The position numbers were made by a program, and so were the translations under genes. Shown one piece after another: positions 32,834-42,049 of a stretch of DNA of 64,000 nt. The DNA is from an uncultured Flavobacteriaceae bacterium (GTDB lineage: Bacteria > Bacteroidota > Bacteroidia > Flavobacteriales > Flavobacteriaceae). The DNA lies in assembly GCA_938029725.1 (NCBI GenBank), contig CALHGE010000020.1, positions 1 through 64,000 on the forward strand, given 5' to 3'. How positions within the stretch are numbered: position 1 is the stretch's first letter; every line of letters starts with the position of its first letter. The notes below the pieces were generated by a model. That model was not told the DNA's origin. It did not search any database and saw nothing but the letters and a program-made list of their open reading frames with translations.

Positions 32834-34519
32834 TTATTTATTTGTCATTGACTCGACACCTTTCCAGCCTTCTTCAAGCTCTTGCGTAATAAGCGTGGCA
32901 GATTTATTTAAGAAAAGCTTCGCGGTCTGGTCTTGTTGGTTCAATTTGAAGATTTGTTGAAAGGTAACTGCAGCCATTGCAAATTCTCTGTTGAGGTAAA
33001 GATCAAGTCCTTTTTGAAAAGAGCCAGTAGTATTTAACTTATGCTCGAGCAACTTGGGTTGATCTCCATTAATACACTCATACAAGTCAATAGGTTTCCG
33101 TTTTCCTTTTACTTTCACCGCACCTAAATATCTGAAATCAAAATCAGCGGGGTTTTCTAATTTTTTCTTGCAGTTGTCCGTAAGTAAGATTGACGTACCA
33201 TAGTGTTTGGAAAGCCCTTCAATACGTGCAGCCGTATTTACAGTATCTGAAATAATCGCAGCATCTAATCGATCACTGTCACCAGTAATACCCATAATCA
33301 GCTTGCCGTTTTGCATTCCTACGCCAATTTTAACTGGTAGCCTTTCTTTTAGCGCACGCTCTTTGTTGTATTCCTGCAAAGCTTTGTGCATCTCTACTGA
33401 AGCTCTCAGTGCACTTTGTGGTCCTTTTGGAAATAAAGCCATAAAACCATCGCCTAGATATTGCATAATAAAACCGGCATTTTTCCTTACAATGGGCCCC
33501 ATACGGTTATTAAAGCCGTTGACGAATAAGAAGTTGTCTTTGGGTGATAAACCCTCAGAAATGCTTGTAAATCCTCTAATATCAGCAAAGACTACGGTAA
33601 CTTCTCTTTCCGCCAAATCGCCTAAAGAAACTTCTGTAATTTTTGCTTTCCCTAAGGATTTTATGAACTCTGATGGCACAAATTTTTGACTGGCATCGTG
33701 TATCTTTCGAATGGCCTCTTCTCGATCTTGAACTTCTTTAAGACCCTTTTGATACAAGTGAGCACTTTCAATCGCAGAAGAGGACTGTAGGGCGATTGTA
33801 GTTAATAATTTTAACTCAGCGGCGGTATATTCTATTTCATCTTCATGACCAAGAACCATAAGGCCCAAGGTGCGGTGTTTTACCTTTAGCGGCGCGTACA
33901 TTGCCGCTTTAAGATGTCTTAAGGCCGGGTTTTTTACTACCCGTTCTTTTGGAACAATTGCCGACGTGCCTTTTTTAATAAGTTCTTTTAAGAGTTCTTT
34001 TTGTTTGTCAATATTGGTTTGACTGTTTGGGTTGTTTCCAAATTGTGCAATTTCAAGCACCTCGTCCTTATCAGCATCATACATTAAAAATAAACCATGG
34101 CTTGTATTGATAATCTGAACGGCTTCCTGTAGTGCGACTTCTGCAATAGATTCTGCGTCAATTTTTTCGGAAATCATCTCGCTTAAGCCATAAATCATAT
34201 TGATTTCACGATACAAGCCTAAAACTTCCTTACCAATTTTCTTTTTCTCCCATTCTTTTTGAAATAGTAGTTTTATGGTTTCGAAAATATGGAGTGCATT
34301 TGCGTCGCTGTAGTAAAATGTAGCTAAGGTTGCCTCCTGGTATTCAAGAATTACAGAATTTACAAAAGCACCGCGATCACCCCATAATAGCAATTGATTA
34401 CTATCTTCTATACAAAAGTCAGCATTAAATTTTTGCGACAAGGTTTTTAACAATGCTTTTGATGCATTGTCTCTTTGCAAAATTGATTTTAAGGCTTTGA
34501 GTGAAGTGCTGTGGTTCAT
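32834..34519 (-). CDS. GAF-domain class III cyclase
   Basis: 561 residues. N-terminal helical region (1-100), GAF domain (about 105-255) with VALQEAVQIINTSHGLFLMYD and MYAPLKVKHRTLGLMVLG, linker, then a class III cyclase domain (about 300-475) with Asp313 in VVFADIRGF and Asp357 in IMQYLGDGFMALF, followed by IGVGMQNGKLIMGITG and VNTAARIEGL. The purine-contact Lys position is Gln and the partner is Ala, so ATP or GTP use is open. The C-terminal ~80 residues look helical (TPR-like). It is third in a minus-strand set behind the propeller kinase and a single-domain receiver (13-base gap), so it is a likely output of that phosphorelay. Confidence 0.88.
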   Translation of the reverse strand: MNHSTSLKALKSILQRDNASKALLKTLSQKFNADFCIEDSNQLLLWGDRGAFVNSVILEYQEATLATFYYSDANALHIFETIKLLFQKEWEKKKIGKEVLGLYREINMIYGLSEMISEKIDAESIAEVALQEAVQIINTSHGLFLMYDADKDEVLEIAQFGNNPNSQTNIDKQKELLKELIKKGTSAIVPKERVVKNPALRHLKAAMYAPLKVKHRTLGLMVLGHEDEIEYTAAELKLLTTIALQSSSAIESAHLYQKGLKEVQDREEAIRKIHDASQKFVPSEFIKSLGKAKITEVSLGDLAEREVTVVFADIRGFTSISEGLSPKDNFLFVNGFNNRMGPIVRKNAGFIMQYLGDGFMALFPKGPQSALRASVEMHKALQEYNKERALKERLPVKIGVGMQNGKLIMGITGDSDRLDAAIISDTVNTAARIEGLSKHYGTSILLTDNCKKKLENPADFDFRYLGAVKVKGKRKPIDLYECINGDQPKLLEHKLNTTGSFQKGLDLYLNREFAMAAVTFQQIFKLNQQDQTAKLFLNKSATLITQELEEGWKGVESMTNK

Positions 34520-34532
34520 GCTTGAAAACTGG

Positions 34533-34910
34533 CTAATTGTTCAGAATATCTTTAGCAATGGTCAACATTTCATCTGGATCAAAAGGTTTAGTCATATACT
34601 TATTGGCGCCCATATCTAATCCTTTTTGGCGATCAACCTCTTGCCCTTTGGCAGTTAATAAAATAATATAAACTTCAGATAAATTCAATTCTTTTTTTAC
34701 TTTGTAACATACTTCCATACCATTCATTTTCGGCATCATTACATCTAGAAATACCAAATTGGGTTTCTCCTCTTGAATAATCCTCAAAGCTTCTTCTCCA
34801 TTTTCCGCAATAAGTAATTCAACACCATCATCCTCTAAATCTTCGAGTGTTTGCTCAATGAGCATTCTGATATGGGGCTCATCGTCAACAATTAGTAATT
34901 TTTTAGTCAT
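34533..34910 (-). CDS. Single-domain response regulator
   Basis: 125 residues, a receiver domain only: acidic pair in LLIVDDEP, phosphoacceptor Asp56 in LVFLDVMMPKMNG, Thr86 switch in IILLTAKG and Lys108 in YMTKPF. No output domain, so it acts as a shuttle or binds a partner protein, as CheY or Spo0F do. It lies 30 bases downstream of the hybrid kinase gene and 13 bases upstream of the GAF-cyclase gene, which makes transfer from the kinase to this receiver and then control of the cyclase the natural reading. Confidence 0.93.
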   Translation of the reverse strand: MTKKLLIVDDEPHIRMLIEQTLEDLEDDGVELLIAENGEEALRIIQEEKPNLVFLDVMMPKMNGMEVCYKVKKELNLSEVYIILLTAKGQEVDRQKGLDMGANKYMTKPFDPDEMLTIAKDILNN

Positions 34911-34940
34911 ATCTTTTTTTTAATTCAATTGGCTGGTCTT

Positions 34941-37900
34941 CTACTCATAAATGAAGAACATCACATTCTCCATTCCTTTTTGGACTTTTAAATCTTTAAT
35001 AAAGTTTTTATCTTCGTTATGCACCGAATTTAACATGATAATGTCTGGCATTGCTTCAGTTGCGGTTTCCAGCAGGTTATCTGTATTGGCTTCAAGTACT
35101 TTGTATCCTCTAGCGCTCAAAACCTCTGTCAAGGTCTTTACGGCTGATGCATCTTCATCTACGACCAGTACTTTCTTTTTTGAAACACCTTGTTCGAGCA
35201 GTTCCTCTACTTCATGAAATAATTTTTCAGTATCAATAGGTTTGGTTAGGTAGCGATCTACTCCAATTCTCAAACCACGTTCTTTATCCTCAACAATCGA
35301 TAAAATAATGATAGGAATATCCATTGTGGCAGGATCGTTTTTTAATACCGCCGCAACATCAAACCCATTAATTTCTGGCATCATTACATCTAGAATAATA
35401 AGATCTGGCTTTTCTAGCCGCACCATGTCCAATGCAGCCTTACCATTGGCTGCTTCGCGCACGTGGTAACCTGTATCGGTCAATTCTTGTCGTAACAATG
35501 ATCGTATAGGCGTATCATCATCAACCACTAAAATTGTGGCTTTGCCATCTGGTTTTTGCTTAGAACTATGGCTTATCTGTTTTTTGAGACTTTTAACAAT
35601 ACGATCGAACTGTATGGGCTGTTGCTCGCTAATTTCTCCTAAAATAGGGAGGGAAAAGAAGAATGAACTACCAACATTAAATTCACTTTTCATCCAGATG
35701 ATTCCACCATGATGTTCAATTATCTCACGACAAATGGGAAGCCCTAACCCCGTGCCTTGGGGTTTATCGGTTAAGGTATCACCAGCCTGTCTAAAACGTT
35801 CAAAAATCTTGTGACGATCTTCTTCTGCTACGCCGATACCCGTATCTTGAACTTCAAAAATAAGCTGTCCTTTATCCTGATAGGCTTCTATACTTACCGT
35901 TCCTTTATCGGTGAATTTAACCGCATTAGACAGCAGATTGATGATCACCTGAATCAACTTATCTTCATCTGCTTTGATGATGGGCAGATCTTGAGGTATG
36001 TTTTTCTTTAAAACTAAGTTTTTTTGCTCAAATAGGGCGGAAGTAGCTGCTATACCTCTGTGAATGACATCTTGTAGAAAAACGGGTCTCATATTCCATT
36101 CCATCTTGCCTGATTCTATTTTAGCAAGATCAAGCACGTCATTAATGAGATTGGTCAAACGTTCGCCTTCAGAGACCACCACATCTAAATTCTCGCTCAC
36201 TTGTTTCATAGTGCGCTTTATTTTTTGGTCATCTACAGTTACTGCAGGAAAAATTCGATCTTCCAAACGTTTGCGAATGATTTTAGCAAAGCCTAATACA
36301 GAGGTAAGGGGCGTTCTAAGCTCATGACTTACTGTAGATAGAAAGGCACTTTTTGCTTCGTTTGCATCTTCTGCCTTTGCTTTCGCTTCTTTAGCCTCTT
36401 CGTATAACTCCGCATTATGCAAGGCAATACCAACGTTTATTGCGATTGTTTTTAGAAGGTTTTTATCTTGCTCATCGAACCTGCTTTCTTGCTGAATACT
36501 CTGTACGCTCAACACCCCAATAACTGAGTCTTCGACAGGAATAGGAACACCCAAATAAGAAACGGCCTGCTTACCCGTATGTTTAACCCCTATTTTGTCG
36601 TAGGCTGCATTAATATCTGCATCTTTATTATGTAATAAAGATTCTCCAGTTTTAATGATTTGCGAGGTCAAGCCTTGACCGTAGGTCATGGGTTCCATCG
36701 TATCACCATCTTGGTAAGGGAAGTTGATAATGTTCGTGTCTGAATCTAGAATGGCCAAATAAGTGATGTCTGATTTAAAGAGCTTTTTCATCTCATCGCC
36801 TACCAATTGAATCAAATCATTTAATTGCAATTTTTCTGTTAGTGCTTGGCTTACTTGATTCACAGTAGCCAATTCATTCATACGTTGATTGGCTTCTTTA
36901 GTGCGTTCTTCGACGGTGTCTTCTAACACTTTTTGCTGGTTGAGTAGAATTTTAGTGCGTGCTTTTACTGAAAAGTAAATAAAACCTAAAATGCCTAAAG
37001 CATAAAGAGCATATGCCCACCAGGTCTTGTACCAAGGAGAAGTAATTGAAAAAGAAACTAACGCCTCTTCTGAAATATCTCCGTAGACATTCTTAGCCTT
37101 AACCTTAAAACTATACTCTCCCGCAGGTAAATTAATGTATTCCCTTGACGCTGTTTGAGCCCACTCAGACCACTTGTCATCCAAGCCCCACAATTGTGTG
37201 CTATATTGCATTTCTTTCTGGCCTATAAAAAGAGGTGCTGCGTAACTTAAGGTCACCGAATTCTTGTCAAATGGTATACTCAGTTTTTCTAGGAAATCGA
37301 TATTACCACCATATACTAATGAATCTCCTGTGATAGTCATTTTTCTGATGTTCACCTTGAAGTCAGGAATAGTTGGTTTTTCTAACATACCCTCATACCT
37401 AGTAACACCATCTGGACCGGAAAACCAAACTACCCTAGATCCATCTGATTTAACATCCTCAGGATATATAGTGTAAACACGCGTATTTTTGAGCTCTTTA
37501 AAGACTTCAGAATTTACCTCAAAATCTCCCTCAGCATTCTTTTCGGCAAACATGACCCCTGACCCTACATTGAACCAAAATGTTCCATCTTTACCTAAAT
37601 TAGATGAAGAACCCGGGTCCTTCCAATCAATATACTCTTCAAAAAAGAACTTTTTCTTCTCAAAAATATTTTTAGCAGCATTAAATACATACGTTGCTTT
37701 GGCTTCAACAGCAAACACCCCTATTTCAGTATCGCTTTCAAATATCTCTACAAAAGATTTTGGTAAACCTTTAGTTTCGTCATACAGGATATATTCTGAA
37801 TTGTCCAAATCTAATTTACCCTTACTATACTTTGGAATAATTTTTAATATTTGGCCTTCAGGACTTGTATTCATCCATAAGGCACCATCTTCCTTTTCTA

Positions 37901-39314
37901 TAATACTACCACTCCCGAGTATTGCTTTACTTGTGCTTGATTCTTCTTCAAATTGTTGAGTATCCTCATTAAAATATAAACTTATTAACCCTTGTTGGTG
38001 CTCCACGAAAATTCGGTTACTATCCTTTTTTGATTGCGTAGTAATTCTTGCCCTCAAATCATAGTTTACACTTTCTCTCACATAACTAAAAGTCTTGTCC
38101 TTTATCTCTAGGAAACCCATCCCGTTCGTAGAAGTGTATAATCTATTTCTAAACTCAAAAAAATTACCTCCTTGTCCGAAAACTCCCGGAATTTGAACAA
38201 TAGTATTTGTATTTTCATCAAAATATGCAATACCAGTATTAGTACTTAAATACAATATGTCATTGTGTCGATAAACTGTAAAAACAGCCGTTTTGAGCCC
38301 CATGCTTGAGTCTAAAACCGTAAAGCTAGAGTTTAAATTTACACTGCTTATACCATTAAAATGCATCATCCATAACACCCCCCTAGAATCTACATGAACA
38401 TAATTCACTGTACCGTCTGGTAGGCCATTTGCAGTTGTAAACCTTTGAATTAGTTTTCCATCATGACTTATAATGTAAGCGCCATCACTTCGTGTATTCA
38501 AAACATAACGACCATCCTTTAATGCAGCTCCTGGCAAGTATAGTTCCCCCTTTACCAGTTCATCGATTTCCGTTTTAAAGGGAGTAAAGTTGGTGCCATC
38601 GTACAAATAAAAACCTTGGGTTCTGGTTCCTACAAGAACCTTATCATCGTAAGGAAGCATTGCATATATACGTTCACTAGCAAATTGTTCTCCATTGGGC
38701 ACCAATTCAAAGGTATCGTCATCTTTGAGGACACAAAGCCCCCTGTCCCATATTCGTAAATAATAGGTATTATTAACAATATTACCAACATGATATCCAT
38801 TCTCAGAAGTTATTACTTTCATAGCTTTCCCATCCCAACAAAAGAGCTTGAATTCTGTTCTGAAAATTACTCTTCCTTTGTAATAGTCTATCTCCCAGAC
38901 ATCCGCAAAGCTTTTGTGCTCTTCCGGAACTTTGTCCATCAAAGAGACGTAAGTCATTTTCCCAGATTCTGAAGGAGCCAGATAACCAAATTCCCCACCA
39001 CCGCCAACATGTATTACACCTTCTTTATCTTTGGCAAAACTTCGCGTTCCAAAACCAGGCACTTCAATCAATTGCCAGTTTACTCCATCATACTGCAAAA
39101 CACCTTGGCCGTTTGCAAAATACATGAAGCCATTATTATCTTCTAAACCCCACCAACTAATTGGGTCACCGCCATACTCCTGGTATTTGTAAGTGGTTAT
39201 TTCCGGACTACCTACTTTTTCTTGAGCTTGAAGCGGTGTAAGAAAGAGAAAAAGGGATATTACTAAAACTACGCGCGTAGCTTTTTGAAAAAAAAGATTG
39301 TTTCGTTTCAACAT
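34941..39314 (-). CDS. Hybrid sensor kinase with two-component propeller and two receivers
   Basis: 1457 residues. Signal peptide (1-30), a large periplasmic region of Reg_prop blades forming two propellers (about 35-670, e.g. GLPDGTVNYVHVDSRGVLWM), Y_Y_Y domain (about 700-765, EYINLPAGEYSFKVKAKN), membrane helix (about 770-790), coiled coil, GAF (about 825-970), HisKA with His997 in STVSHELRTPL, HATPase with DTGIGVAEEDRHKIFERF and GTGLGLPICREI, receiver 1 with Asp1309, and a short C-terminal second receiver (about 1380-1457) where the phosphoacceptor is Asn1429. Unlike typical hybrid two-component sensors of polysaccharide loci, it has no AraC domain. Outputs are probably the downstream single receiver and cyclase. 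Senses a periplasmic, possibly glycan, signal. Confidence 0.92.
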   Translation of the reverse strand: MLKRNNLFFQKATRVVLVISLFLFLTPLQAQEKVGSPEITTYKYQEYGGDPISWWGLEDNNGFMYFANGQGVLQYDGVNWQLIEVPGFGTRSFAKDKEGVIHVGGGGEFGYLAPSESGKMTYVSLMDKVPEEHKSFADVWEIDYYKGRVIFRTEFKLFCWDGKAMKVITSENGYHVGNIVNNTYYLRIWDRGLCVLKDDDTFELVPNGEQFASERIYAMLPYDDKVLVGTRTQGFYLYDGTNFTPFKTEIDELVKGELYLPGAALKDGRYVLNTRSDGAYIISHDGKLIQRFTTANGLPDGTVNYVHVDSRGVLWMMHFNGISSVNLNSSFTVLDSSMGLKTAVFTVYRHNDILYLSTNTGIAYFDENTNTIVQIPGVFGQGGNFFEFRNRLYTSTNGMGFLEIKDKTFSYVRESVNYDLRARITTQSKKDSNRIFVEHQQGLISLYFNEDTQQFEEESSTSKAILGSGSIIEKEDGALWMNTSPEGQILKIIPKYSKGKLDLDNSEYILYDETKGLPKSFVEIFESDTEIGVFAVEAKATYVFNAAKNIFEKKKFFFEEYIDWKDPGSSSNLGKDGTFWFNVGSGVMFAEKNAEGDFEVNSEVFKELKNTRVYTIYPEDVKSDGSRVVWFSGPDGVTRYEGMLEKPTIPDFKVNIRKMTITGDSLVYGGNIDFLEKLSIPFDKNSVTLSYAAPLFIGQKEMQYSTQLWGLDDKWSEWAQTASREYINLPAGEYSFKVKAKNVYGDISEEALVSFSITSPWYKTWWAYALYALGILGFIYFSVKARTKILLNQQKVLEDTVEERTKEANQRMNELATVNQVSQALTEKLQLNDLIQLVGDEMKKLFKSDITYLAILDSDTNIINFPYQDGDTMEPMTYGQGLTSQIIKTGESLLHNKDADINAAYDKIGVKHTGKQAVSYLGVPIPVEDSVIGVLSVQSIQQESRFDEQDKNLLKTIAINVGIALHNAELYEEAKEAKAKAEDANEAKSAFLSTVSHELRTPLTSVLGFAKIIRKRLEDRIFPAVTVDDQKIKRTMKQVSENLDVVVSEGERLTNLINDVLDLAKIESGKMEWNMRPVFLQDVIHRGIAATSALFEQKNLVLKKNIPQDLPIIKADEDKLIQVIINLLSNAVKFTDKGTVSIEAYQDKGQLIFEVQDTGIGVAEEDRHKIFERFRQAGDTLTDKPQGTGLGLPICREIIEHHGGIIWMKSEFNVGSSFFFSLPILGEISEQQPIQFDRIVKSLKKQISHSSKQKPDGKATILVVDDDTPIRSLLRQELTDTGYHVREAANGKAALDMVRLEKPDLIILDVMMPEINGFDVAAVLKNDPATMDIPIIILSIVEDKERGLRIGVDRYLTKPIDTEKLFHEVEELLEQGVSKKKVLVVDEDASAVKTLTEVLSARGYKVLEANTDNLLETATEAMPDIIMLNSVHNEDKNFIKDLKVQKGMENVMFFIYE

Positions 39315-39877
39315 GTTCCTAGTTTGGTTTGGTAATCGAAAATCGCTATTGAGGGAAGATGTTGATTTTCAGCTTTCTAAAAATAGGTAATTATTCACAA
39401 AAAAAATGATCCACCATCGTAAATTCTCTTTTTTGATTTTTTTTTAAAAGGATTTTCCGATAAAAAAATGAAACAAGTACTACGAAAAGGCCTAAAACAG
39501 AATCCGAATAGGGTCATGGACACACTTAAACTTAAAGATAGCTATGATTGAAGCTAAGGGTCTAGCTTGTTAAAAAGTTCTTCTTAAGGCGAACCTCATT
39601 TAAACGATCTCAAAAATATGCTACCAACACTTTGTTATAATCAATTTGATCTTCTTGTAAAGGCAGGGTAATTTCATTTCTATTTTCGATGGGGTTTTAG
39701 TGGTGGTCTTTTTTATCGGTTTGGTTGTCTTATAAAATTACAGTCCGTCCGCTAAATGCTACAGTTCAGTCTTTCTTTTTTCTTTTAAAGAAGGTATCTC
39801 CTCAAATTTGTGGAACAATCAAAAACGAAAGCTAACAGATTTCTGATTTCTCGGAAATATAATTAAAAGTGGCAATT
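39315..39877. other. Divergent intergenic region, 563 bases
   Basis: Separates the hybrid kinase (minus) and the TPR-like/LytS operon (plus) and must hold both promoters. CAAATTTG at 39804-39811 is one mismatch from the plus-strand -7 consensus and lies about 65 bases before the ATG. No gene or strong hairpin is visible. Confidence 0.4.
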
Positions 39878-40501
39878 ATGAAAAAAGTAATGAGCATTTT
39901 AGTACTATTCGTATCAACGATGACTTTCGCTCAAGACCAGTTTGACAAAGGAATGCAAAAAGCATTTCAACTATGGGACGAAGGCGAAACGATAGAAGCG
40001 TCTAATATGTTCGAACGTATATCTAATGCCGAAATGGGTAATTGGCTTCCCTACTATTACGTGTCTTCAATAAACACTATCGCTTCTTTTGGAGAAAAGG
40101 ATAAAGAAAAACTAAAACAACAATTAGAGAAAGCACAAGAGTTTATCGATGTAGCAAAAGCAATAGCTCCTAATAACCCCGAAATATTAGTGCAGCAAGC
40201 CATGATTTATACCGCTTATATTGCTTTTGATGGAGCGGCTTATGGAATGACCCTTTCTGGAAAAGTAGCTGCTTTATACGCGAAAGCTGCCCAGTTGGCA
40301 CCAAACAATCCTAGAGTAGTATTCTCAAAAGCAGAATGGGATATGGGTTCAGCGGCCTACTTTGGTCAAGACACCGCACCTTATTGTAAAGATGTAGAAC
40401 GTTCACTAGAACTTTTTAATACCTTTAAGGCTGAATCAGATTTTCATCCGAATTGGGGGAAAGATAGAGCGCAAGCTACTTCTGAAAATTGTAAAAAATG
40501 A
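39878..40501 (+). CDS. Exported TPR-like helical protein
   Basis: 207 residues from the ATG at 39878 (a GTG nine bases earlier is in frame but would precede the signal peptide oddly). Signal peptide KKVMSILVLFVSTMTFAQ. The mature part is alpha-helical with repeat-like pairs of helices (FQLWDEGETIEASNMFERI, FIDVAKAIAPNNPEILVQQAMIYTAYIAF, LYAKAAQLAPNNPRVVFSKAEW), as in TPR or Sel1-like folds. Likely periplasmic. Its TGA overlaps the ATG of the LytS-type kinase by four bases (ATGA), so the two are translationally coupled, and it may be the sensor partner of that kinase. Homologues preceding LytS kinases are common in flavobacteria. Confidence 0.8.
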   Translation: MKKVMSILVLFVSTMTFAQDQFDKGMQKAFQLWDEGETIEASNMFERISNAEMGNWLPYYYVSSINTIASFGEKDKEKLKQQLEKAQEFIDVAKAIAPNNPEILVQQAMIYTAYIAFDGAAYGMTLSGKVAALYAKAAQLAPNNPRVVFSKAEWDMGSAAYFGQDTAPYCKDVERSLELFNTFKAESDFHPNWGKDRAQATSENCKK

Positions 40502-41844
40502 CAAAAGAACGTTTTTTAAAAGAGCTTTTTAGGGCTTTTATAGTAGGCACATTAATCTGGTTCGGATTTATGGCGTACTACTATTTTAACGATGTGGCGA
40601 GATTTGAAGCCATGGTAGAAAATTCTTGGGAAGAATATTATACCAATCTCATATTTTCTACAATCCTCTACATGGCAAACATGTCTTGGTTTTTGTTTCT
40701 TTTGAAAAAATGGGACCACTTTATCTACACCTTTAAACGCATGTCTATTGCTTTGCTGGGTAACGTAGTAGTAACTTGTATTGGAGTTTTTATGGCTCAA
40801 ATTATCATCTTCACTATTTTTTTTAATAAATCGATTCAATGGATTTTAGCCTCCCAATCTTTTACAGAACATTATCTGCAGGCCATATTTATAGTAATCG
40901 GGATCACTTTAGCTTTCTACGCTGTATACTATTATAGATACCGTCAAGAAAACAAGGTCAAGGAGCAAAAAATCATAGCAACTACAGCTTCTGCTAAATT
41001 CGATGCCTTAAAAAATCAATTAGACCCTCATTTTTTATTCAATAGCCTGAATGTGCTCACAAGTCTTATTGAAGAAGACCCGTATCAAGCACAGAAGTTT
41101 ACGACTTCTCTTTCGAAGGTATATCGTTATGTTTTAGAGCAAAAAAATAAAGATTTGGTCTCCGTCGATGAAGAATTGCAATTTGCAAAAACCTATGTAC
41201 GGCTTTTAAAAATGCGGTTTGAAGATAGTATTGTATTTGAAATTCCGGAAAAGAGCGAATACCCTGAGGCAAAAATAGTACCATTATCGCTGCAATTGCT
41301 TTTAGAAAACGCAGTGAAACACAATGTAGTGACGCCAGAAAAACCTCTTCATATCAAGGTTTTTGAAAAAGATGGAATGTTACATGTAACGAACAATTTA
41401 CAAGAAAAACAAGTGGTGAAAAAGAGCACCGGTGTTGGTTTACAGAACATTCAGCAGCGCTATGCTATTTTAAGTAACAAGCAGGTGCAGATAGATAAAA
41501 CGGCTGCTGAATTTAGTATTCAATTGCCGATGCTTAGTAAGCAGATTTCCAGAAAAGAAACCCAAAAAGAATACCTAGAAGATAAGCTTTACGAAAAGGC
41601 CAAAGAACGTGTTGAACACATTAAGGGCTTTTATGGAAATCTAATGTCGTATTGCATTGTGATACCCTGCCTAGCTATTCTAAATTATAATACAACAGAT
41701 TTTCCTTGGGTTTTATTTCCTGCAGGAGGCTGGGGCTTTGGGGTAATAGGACACGGTATGCAGGCCTTTGGTTACAATCCATTATGGGGTAGACGCTGGG
41801 AAGAGAGAAAGATGCGGGAGTATATGGAGGATGAAAATTTTTAA
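40498..41844 (+). CDS. LytS-type sensor kinase with C-terminal 2TM domain
   Basis: 448 residues. Four N-terminal membrane helices (about 12-32, 47-66, 82-106, 125-147), then a His_kinase domain with phosphoacceptor His178 in LKNQLDPHFLFNSLNVL, and a short HATPase with LLLENAVKHNVV and STGVGLQNIQQRYAIL. An additional C-terminal module (about 362-448) is a 2TM domain: KLYEKAKERVEHIKGFY, two membrane helices around YCIVIPCLAILNYNTTDFP and LFPAGGWGFGVIGHGM, and the end WEERKMREYMEDENF. The kinase is thus anchored on both sides of its catalytic core. Six further 2TM genes follow it, then the LytTR regulator, which is its expected substrate. Confidence 0.92.
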   Translation: MTKERFLKELFRAFIVGTLIWFGFMAYYYFNDVARFEAMVENSWEEYYTNLIFSTILYMANMSWFLFLLKKWDHFIYTFKRMSIALLGNVVVTCIGVFMAQIIIFTIFFNKSIQWILASQSFTEHYLQAIFIVIGITLAFYAVYYYRYRQENKVKEQKIIATTASAKFDALKNQLDPHFLFNSLNVLTSLIEEDPYQAQKFTTSLSKVYRYVLEQKNKDLVSVDEELQFAKTYVRLLKMRFEDSIVFEIPEKSEYPEAKIVPLSLQLLLENAVKHNVVTPEKPLHIKVFEKDGMLHVTNNLQEKQVVKKSTGVGLQNIQQRYAILSNKQVQIDKTAAEFSIQLPMLSKQISRKETQKEYLEDKLYEKAKERVEHIKGFYGNLMSYCIVIPCLAILNYNTTDFPWVLFPAGGWGFGVIGHGMQAFGYNPLWGRRWEERKMREYMEDENF

Positions 41845-41865
41845 TAGTATGGAACGAAAGCGTAC

Positions 41866-41892
41866 AGGCTTCCCTTATTGGGAGGCCTTTTT
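41866..41892 (+). terminator. Intrinsic terminator between kinase and 2TM array
   Basis: Stem GGCTTCCC/GGGAGGCC (one wobble pair) with a TTATT-type loop, followed by TTTTTGATTTT. It lies 21 bases after the kinase stop and before the first stand-alone 2TM gene, so array expression is at least partly independent of, or attenuated relative to, the kinase. Confidence 0.75.
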
Positions 41893-42049
41893 GATTTTAT
41901 AGAAATACTTAGTTTGCTAGAACACAGCTTTGTTTTGAACCTTACAATTCAGCGTCAAAAAATGACAACTCGGAAAGCTTCTTTTTCAAATATTCTACTT
42001 TCTTGAGATATTTGTAGTGTCATTAAGAAACAACTAAAAAAAACATATT

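Noticed and set aside
33207-33689. 160-codon plus-strand frame inside the GAF-cyclase
   Set aside because: It lies entirely antisense to the cyclase catalytic domain, whose motifs are intact.
37489-37959. 156-codon plus-strand frame inside the hybrid kinase
   Set aside because: It is antisense to the propeller region and lacks any domain of its own.
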